NCBI GenBank assembly: GCA_018857735.1
Contig: JABMCL010002031.1
Span: forward strand, 83,528 to 147,527
Direction of reading: 5' to 3'
Length of the DNA stretch: 64,000 nt
Origin: Alviniconcha marisindica
Lineage: Eukaryota > Mollusca > Gastropoda > Provannidae
The translations under genes and the position numbers were made by a program. The notes beneath the pieces were generated by a model, which had not been told where the DNA came from, did not search any database, and was given only the letters and a program-made list of their open reading frames with translations. Shown in pieces: positions 57,491-64,000 of this stretch; position 1 is the first letter of the stretch; each line of letters opens with the position of its first letter.

Positions 57491-58879
57491 GGGCCTCGTG
57501 TCTCATGGAATAAGCCAAGAGGCCCTGCCGAGAAACCTTGGCTTTTAGTCTCAAATCAGACTGCGTGATGGAATGAAACCCTCAAAGCGTAGGCGCCCTG
57601 GTTAATGAGATGTTGGAGTTGATCATTGTTTGGATGTCTTGCAGGCTTCTTAATGATGTCTTGTAAATATTTTGAAACTGCCTTGCACATGAGGGACACT
57701 GGCATTTTGTGGTGATGTGACAGGCATACGCTCTGTCGTTGATGCTCACATCGGTAGCAGTCTTCAAGGTCCTGGTCACAGTTAGTGCTTATAGTCAAAA
57801 TAGGATCATTTTTGCGCATATTTTACCAACTGATTCTTTTGCAACCAAATTTACGTGAAATCATCATAAGCCGGAGTGTTTTGTGGGGGGAAAAATGGGC
57901 TTGTTTTCAAGGTCATGAAGAGGGTTCACATAATTGAAATATAACGGTGTTGTATCTTCTGAACAGCAGATCCTTTGGAACCAAACTTGGTTTGGTGGTA
58001 CAGTATCATAAGCAAGAATGTCTTGTGGAGAGATTTGGTTACTCTGTTCAAAGTCAAGGTCACAGTAAAGGTTCAGCACTTCATCCAGTATTTGTCTGCA
58101 TGTGATCTTCTTGTTGTTCAAGCCTTCTCTTAATCCGTGTGTAGCCCAGCTTGCTATGCGATCATCACGAAGCAGTGTCCAGCGTAAAGATTAGTTTACT
58201 GTTGTTATGGTTGTAGTGATGGCTCGTATACTCCAGATACTCAGGGTCATATAATGCAGACACCACCATTGTCACCAGACCCATTCCAACAGGAAGTAAC
58301 AGTGTATCAGAGCAGTGAGACTTCCGTTTGTGACTTGACTTTATCTTGTCCTGGTCTGACCCTCAGGGTTGAGGGGTGTTGACAAACGGAATTGCAGATC
58401 ATGACCTCGATCACTGACTTTGGTCTATGTGATCACATCGCCACAAAATACCATGTGTCCCAGCAGTATTCATAAGCTTCAAACTTATATTGAAGTACAG
58501 TCACCACGTATGTTAACACTAGTAGATTGATTTAAAAAGAAATGTAATCGTCATTTTGTGCCTACTAAGCACGTACGTTTTCTTTCTTTCTTCCCTTGAC
58601 AGACGACAGTGTGGTAGCTGATGCGTCATTGGCCAGGCTACAGGAGTGGAGTTAAAAGGTTTTCCGCTTGCTTGATTTGGCCTGCTGTGCAATTTCCATT
58701 TATTTGTGTTTAGACAATCTGGATCTGATAAATAATTTAATGTGTGGCTGACATTGTTAAAATCCAGTTGTCAACTTGGTACAAGTGCAGTATCAAAATT
58801 TGAGGTTTAAGGATTTTGTTTCCATTGCCGCTGAATACATAATTTGGTGCAATTGCTAGCACATGATTTTGTTTAATGT
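57491..58879. other. Non-coding DNA with further copies of the 130-bp repeat
   Basis: Diverged copies at about 57765-58090, with TCAAGGTCA at 57907 and 58054. The rest is unremarkable. Confidence 0.55.
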
Positions 58880-59215
58880 TGATTTCCTGGTCAAGGTATT
58901 ATAATCTTTGGTATAGCGTTGGCAGCAGTGATTTTGTTTAATGTTGATTTCCTGGTCAAGGTATTATAATCTTTGGTATAGAGTTGGCAGCAGTGGACTA
59001 CGCCGTTTGGTTTTTGTAATCTCTGGTATAGCGTTGGCAGCAGTGGACTACGCCGTTTGGTTTTTGTAATCTCTGGTATAGCGTTGGCAGCAGTGGACTA
59101 CGCCGTTTGGTTTTTATAATCTCTGATATAGCGTTGGCAGCAGTGGACTACGCCGTTTGGTTTTTGTAATCTCTGGTATAGCGTTGGCAGCAGTGGACTA
59201 CGCCGTTTGGTTTTA
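58868..59215. repeat. 50-bp tandem repeat
   Basis: About five units of GTTGGCAGCAGTGGACTACG CCGTTTGGTTTTTGTAATCT CTGGTATAGC. It is preceded by two copies of a related 65-bp unit with TTAATGTTGATTTCCTGGTC. Confidence 0.94.
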
Positions 59216-59380
59216 GGCCCGAGTACAAGGCCTTGATGTTTGATTTTTGAAGCCAGTCACCAGTGACTGGGGGGGGTGTGAGTGGGAGTGAGACTTCTGG
59301 AGCAACGCCCTGTGCAGGCTGGCTTCCCTGGTGGCGCTGCTGGTAGACAGGCCGGATGTCAGACACTGGGTTAGTCGGTG

Positions 59381-59934
59381 CTCCTGTGGCCAGGCCTTCG
59401 TTCTGTCAGTGCCGCTCGCACAAGACGAAAACCCCAGATGCTGGAACCAGTGTTTTGCCCTTTTCCTGCTTTTTCTTGTTTCAGACATTTGCCTCGTAGA
59501 TCACTTTGGTTGCTTTTGCTCAATAAATTGTCTTTTTGTTATTTCAGACATTTGCCTCGTTAATAGAGGCACCACTAATCACACATGGTTTTTGTTTGTT
59601 TTAGTTACTTTTGTGACAATAAACTGTATTCCACGACGTTGAGCAGTTTTGATGGTGCTCCTGTGGCCAGGCCTTCGTTCTGTCAGTGCCGCTCGCACAA
59701 GACGAAAACCCCAGATGCTGGAACCAGTGTTTTGCCCTTTTCCTGCTTTTTCTTGTTTCAGACATTTGCCTCGTAGATCACTTTGGTTGCTTTTGCTCAA
59801 TAAATTGTCTTTTTGTTATTTCAGACATTTGCCTCGTTAATAGAGGCACCACTAATCACACATGGTTTTTGTTTGTTTTAGTTACTTTTGTGCAATAAAC
59901 TGTATTCCACGACGTTGAGCAGTTTTGATGGCTT
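59381..59934. repeat. 277-bp near-perfect tandem duplication
   Basis: Copy 1 is 59381-59657 and copy 2 is 59658-59934. I see essentially one difference (GTGACAATAAAC versus GTGCAATAAAC). Each copy holds two TTTCAGACATTTGCCTCGT blocks and two AATAAA hexamers. The short frames do not resemble a known protein. Confidence 0.95.
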
Positions 59935-60014
59935 GTTCTGTAACAGTAATGTGGACCTACAGACGGGTCCTGAATTGAATCATGGTGTGTTGGGGTCACC
60001 TCAAGAATCGCTGA

Positions 60015-60700
60015 GCCCAGTAAAACGACACGCGAGTGCCACATCCCAGTAAAACGATTCGCGAGCGCCACATCCCAGTAAAACGACACGCGAGCAACAC
60101 ATCCCAGTAAAACGACACGCGAGCGCCACATCCCAGTAAAACGGTGCGCGAGCGCCACATCCCAGTAAAACGACAGACGAGCGCCACATCCCAGTAAAAC
60201 GACACGCGAGCGCCACATCCCAGTAAAACGACAGGCGAGCGCCACATCCCAGTAAAACGACACGCGCGTTAGCGCCACACTATGCTGATGCACTAACCCC
60301 ACAGCCAGTAAGTCCGCACTGATACACTAATGCCGTGTCAGTAAAACCACACTGATACTATCCGCGTCAGTAAAACCACACTGATACTATCCGCGTCAGT
60401 AAAACCACACTGATACTATCCGCGTCAGTAAAACCACACGGATACTATCCGCGTCAGTAAAACCACATTGATACACCGCGTCAGTAAAGCCACACTGATA
60501 CTATCCGTGTCAGTAAAGCCACACTGATACTATCCGTGTCAGTAAAACCACACTGATACTATCCGTGTCAGTAAAGCCACACTGATACTATCCGTGTCAG
60601 TAAAACCACACTGATATTATCCGTGTCAGTAAAACCACACTGATACTATCCGTGTCAGTAAAACCACTGATACACTAATGCCGCGTCAGTGAAGCTACAC
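60015..60700. repeat. Two adjoining 29-bp minisatellites of common origin
   Basis: First array (60015-60280): CAGTAAAACGACACGCGAGC GCCACATCC, nine units. Second array (60300-60690): CAGTAAAACCACACTGATAC TATCCGCGT, about 13 units, with GCG changing to GTG midway. Both have a period of 29 bp and share CAGTAAAAC. Confidence 0.94.
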
Positions 60701-60829
60701 TAGTGCCACATCAGTAAAGTAACACCGATGCACAAATACCAGATCAGTGATGGTGCACTAACGCCACATCCAGTAAAGTCACACTGGTGGGCTAACGCCA
60801 CATCCAGTAAAGTCACACTGGAGAAAATG

Positions 60830-60917
60830 AAGAAAGGAAGAAAAAGAGGCTATATCGGTTTGAAAAAGATCAGATTTAGAGACTGATTTTGAAGGCTGGA
60901 GGAGAAGAGCTATGATG

Positions 60918-60948
<31 letters not shown>

Positions 60949-61100
60949 AGATTGGTGCAGCAGAAAATCTATTGCTGGTCAAAATGCAGTTTGAAGAGGT
61001 AAGTCGGTTTTAAGGCTAGTTTTGAAAGCAGGGAGGTAGGGGCTGTGTGACGGAGAGCGAGAGGAAGAGAATTCTAGACTTCAGTGCAGCAGAGAAGCAC
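60830..61100. repeat. Diverged two-copy repeat with a GA microsatellite
   Basis: Two copies, about 120 bp apart, of TTTGAA...GAGAGAATTC.AGA.T..GTGCAGCAGA. A GA run lies at 60918-60942. A related piece is at about 6250-6280. Confidence 0.7.
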
Positions 61101-61261
61101 AATATAGGCGCGACAACCATGCTGTATTTAATTTTCTGTTGTATTGGGAGCCGGAGCAGTTGCTTGAGAAAAAGTGTGTAGCTGTACATGTTTCACCTAC
61201 TTCCAAGAATTGATCCCTTTCTAATTCCTGGTCCATTCAGGGATACTGCAACAAGAGGATA

Positions 61262-61685
61262 TCCAAGTGAGCGAGCAGTGACACGATAAGCCTCTTGGGC
61301 TTGAGTGAATAGCGTTGTATGGCGTGTATTTTAATATCTACCCAAGTGGTGATTGCTGCTGCCACATGAAACTGCTGCCATCTCGGCGCGTTCTGTGTAC
61401 ATCGTACGATCGTGCACCATTTTACATCATACAAAGCCACATACGTAGGGTGCATGCGTGTTTAGCTGTAACCTGCCACCCGCGCTTTCGGCAGAATGAC
61501 CGGGGTCTTTTACGTGCTACTGCGGTAACACTGACGGGGGTGGAACGGATACCAAAATAAAAGTCAGCACAGAAAGTTGATCCTGGAGAAGAAAATTCTC
61601 CCGCCGCTCCCGCTGCAGGGATTCGAACCCGCGACCTTTCGATCACGAGTCCGGCGCTCTAACCACTGAGCTATCCCCGCTCCGC
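61262..61685 (-). mobile_element. tRNA-derived SINE, best-preserved copy
   Basis: Read on the minus strand it starts GGAGCGGGGATAGCTCAGTG. The A box is TAGCTCAGTGGTTAG (61659-61673) and the B box GGTTCGAATCC (61619-61629). The anticodon and acceptor stems do not pair well, so it is a SINE head and not a tRNA gene. The body runs on for about 350 bp and matches the older copy at 295-522. Confidence 0.85.
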
Positions 61686-61690
61686 TAGGT

Positions 61691-61730
61691 GTGTGTGTGT
61701 GTGTCTGTGTGTGTGTGTGTGACAGTTCAG
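61691..61730. repeat. TG microsatellite
   Basis: (GT)n with a single C interruption, directly beside the SINE head. Confidence 0.95.
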
Positions 61731-61870
61731 TTCAGGATGGTATCTATGCGCTCGGAAAAGCCCATATGCGCTCCACCCCGTCTCTCAGAACGTTTCCCCA
61801 AAGTTGCCTTTGAAACGGTTTCAGTGTTGGTCTTATTGACGATGGCCCTCTCTCGTCGTTTCAAGGAAGA
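61728..61870 (+). repeat. Dispersed repeat with a VSMRSEKP-like frame
   Basis: CAGTTCAGGATGGTATCTAT GCGCTCGGAAAAGCCCATAT and onward. It is the better-preserved relative of the repeat at 37540-37645 in piwi intron 11. The encoded peptide is short and runs into TG repeats. Confidence 0.75.
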
Positions 61871-61885
61871 TCGTCTAGCGCTTCC

Positions 61886-61888
<3 letters not shown>

Positions 61889-61924
<36 letters not shown>

Positions 61925-62077
61925 GTCTCTAGTGCACGAAGAGATCAAATATCGTCAGTCGAGCGATTCTGTCAGTGGCCACACAACTGAGAACGCTGGC
62001 AGGTTAGGTTATAAACATCATGGGTCTGCGGTAATTACTTGCACGTGGCATCTCATGACTATCAGAAAGTGATCCAG

Positions 62078-62120
<43 letters not shown>
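61889..62120. repeat. TG and CA microsatellites
   Basis: TG run at 61889-61921 and CA run at 62079-62120, about 160 bp apart. No gene between them. Confidence 0.95.
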
Positions 62121-62121
<1 letters not shown>

Positions 62122-62324
62122 CCACACATTCACTCACTCACAGAATCGTTCTACTTTTTTTCGCTCAACTTCCACCTCTCTTTCAACGCAAATTCAAGTG
62201 GAGAATGCCGCAAAGTTCCAAATATTATTGAATCAAAAACCTAAGTCACAAGTATGTCATAACAATGCAGACACTGAAAACTAAGGGGTTAGAAGGCACG
62301 AATGTCCGAAAAGCCAATACAGCA

Positions 62325-63055
62325 AAGAAAACCTTATGTGGTTGTCTCGTTCCCTGAGAATTAACGTGAATAATAAGTCAAAACACCTTATGTGGTTGTC
62401 TCGTTCCCTGAAAATTAACGTGAATAATAAGACAAAACACCTTATGTGGTTGTCTCGTTCCCTGAGAATTAACGTCAATAATAAGTCAAAACACCTTATA
62501 TGGTTGTCTCGTTCACTGAGAATTAACTTGACGTGAATGATAATTAAGTCAAAACACCTTATGTAGTTGTCTCGTTCCCTGAGAATTAACATGAATGATA
62601 ATTAAGTCAAAACACCTTATGTGGTTGTCTCGTTCCCTGAGAATTAACATAAAAATTAAGTCAAAACACCTTATGTGGTTGTCTCGTTCCCTGAGAATTA
62701 ACATGAATAATAAGTCAAAACACCTTATGTGGTTGTCTCGTTCCCTGAAAATAACGTGAATAATAAGAAAAACACCTTATGTGGTTGTCTCGTTCCCTGA
62801 GAATTAACATGAATGATAATTAAGTCAAAACACCTTATGTGGTTGTCTCGTTCCCTGAAAATTAACGTGAATAATAAGTAAAAACACCTTATGTGGTTGT
62901 CTCGTTCCCTGAGAATTAACGTGAATGATAATCAAGTCAAAACACCTTATGTGGTTGTCTGGTTCCCTGAAAATTAACGTGAATAATAATTAAAACACCT
63001 TATGTGGTTGTCTCGTTCCCTGAGAATGAACATGAATAATAATTAAGTCAAAACC
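62325..63055. repeat. 50-60-bp minisatellite
   Basis: About 13 units of AACACCTTATGTGGTTGTCT CGTTCCCTGAGAATTAACGT GAATAATAAGTCAA. Length variation lies in the AT-rich part. Confidence 0.95.
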
Positions 63056-63449
63056 GTCCGGGCAGGACACGAAAGCGGATGAACTAGGAAGATGTGAAAA
63101 GACAGTTCACAACCGGTATATCAAAAAACAGTGCCTCTCGTTATAGTTTCTCACGAGGGTCTTACACTGAATTTATGGAAGAAAACTTCAATGTAACTTC
63201 CAAATCTGTTGATAGTGGAAGATAGAATACATAGGAGGATTGTTTATGGAAAAGTTCAACCAAAGTTAATCCGTACAGGCATCAATTATACACATATACT
63301 GATATAGGCATAAATGAGTGAGCCGTGAACGTTATACATGAGAATTTCCACACAAAACACGGCGTGCGAGTTCAAGTTGTGTCAGTGTCGGCCGAATCAA
63401 GTTCAGTCGGAGTCAGTGTGTGTCGTCACAGTGTGTCATTGAGTCACAC

Positions 63450-63513
63450 CCCGAGCATCGCTTTCCGGCACCTTCCTTGAAGGAAGGACGGTAAACCAGT
63501 GCTTGGAGTTTGT

Positions 63514-63515
<2 letters not shown>
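63450..63515. mobile_element. Deleted foldback element: both ends joined
   Basis: CGAGCATCGCTTTCCGGCAC CTTCC (an A end) is fused to GAAGGAAGGACGGTAAACCA GTGCTTGGAGTTTG (a B' end) through the palindrome CCTTCCTTGAAGGAAGG. The interior present at 8838-9756 is gone. Confidence 0.75.

Positions 63516-63588
<73 letters not shown>
63516..63588. repeat. TG microsatellite of about 72 bp
   Basis: A pure TG run next to the deleted foldback element. Confidence 0.97.
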
Positions 63589-63591
<3 letters not shown>

Positions 63592-63916
63592 AGCCGAAAA
63601 TCTTCAGCTTCTCTCTCCGTTCATGGATTGAGTTAATTTTCCGACTGATTTTACTCACGGCACAGCACTGTCCATTCACTGAGTGTGACAGCTTCGGTCG
63701 TTACTGACTGGGCGTGAGTAGTTCTCATGCTTTTCAGTCGTGCCGAGCTCACTGACCGGGTTCAATACTTTGAGTACAGGACAGAGTGCAGAATCCACTG
63801 TTAGCTGGATTTTAACACAGTTCACATGTGAACACTTAGTAAGTCTCCAAGTCTCCCCGGCCAGTCACTCAGTGAGTGCTCCTCATTGAGGAACCAACAC
63901 CTCCGTCAAGGCGAAG

Positions 63917-64000
63917 TTTAGAACAAGACTGATACTTAGTATCTGAACCATCTTCCGTGTCAGTTTAGAACAAGACTGATACTTAGTATCTGAACCATCT
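63917..64000. repeat. 47-bp tandem duplication at the window end
   Basis: TTTAGAACAAGACTGATACT TAGTATCTGAACCATCT appears twice, 47 bp apart, and may continue beyond the window. Confidence 0.93.

Noticed and set aside
56492..57568. Frames of 181-326 codons on both strands
   Set aside because: They are generated by the 38-bp GC-rich array; all frames are open because the unit lacks stops.
61600..61684. Functional tRNA gene on the minus strand
   Set aside because: A and B boxes are good, but the anticodon and acceptor stems do not pair, and a SINE body follows. A second copy of that body exists at 295-522.
62325..63055. CRISPR-like regular repeats
   Set aside because: The units follow one another without unique spacers, and the genome is eukaryotic. 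This applies to all arrays in the window.

Overview
The window is metazoan nuclear DNA with one recognisable protein-coding gene, a PIWI-clade Argonaute on the + strand, split into 18 coding exons between about 15.57 and 49.58 kb. Everything else is non-coding and very rich in repeats. GT-AG introns, dense CA/TG microsatellites, tRNA-derived SINE heads and dozens of minisatellites exclude a prokaryote. The protein and the repeat types suggest a marine invertebrate, most likely a mollusc and plausibly a gastropod. That taxonomic call is inference.

Layout. 1-15.5 kb: no gene seen. It holds old SINE copies, a 47-bp tandem array, a 49-bp perfect inverted repeat, an interlocked foldback element (8.84-9.76 kb), a second tRNA-like SINE head (9.91-9.99 kb) and a 530-bp MITE-like hairpin (10.93-11.46 kb). 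15.565-49.579 kb: the piwi gene. Hand-spliced, it gives about 920 residues: an RG-rich start, a Gly/Ala/Pro-rich linker, PIWI-N, PAZ, MID and PIWI domains, with all four slicer residues (D667, E705, D737, H852). Most introns longer than about 800 bp carry their own unrelated minisatellite, with units of 19 to about 98 bp. 49.58-64 kb: downstream DNA with a repeat array carrying poly(A) hexamers (50.0-51.2 kb), many further minisatellites, diverged repeats with nuclear-receptor-like half-sites, a palindromic GC-rich 38-bp array, a 277-bp tandem duplication, twin 29-bp arrays and a clear tRNA-derived SINE (61.3-61.7 kb).

Three observations matter most. (1) A single extra T at the start of coding exon 13 breaks the reading frame inside the MID 5'-phosphate pocket; without it the frame stays open through all 18 exons. 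(2) A Gly/Arg-rich insertion of about 23 residues lies inside the PIWI domain (exon 16). (3) The first AATAAA signals after the stop codon sit in a minisatellite that repeats the hexamer about a dozen times.

There is no operon or gene cluster. The long open frames elsewhere come from tandem repeats whose unit lacks stop codons and are not genes.
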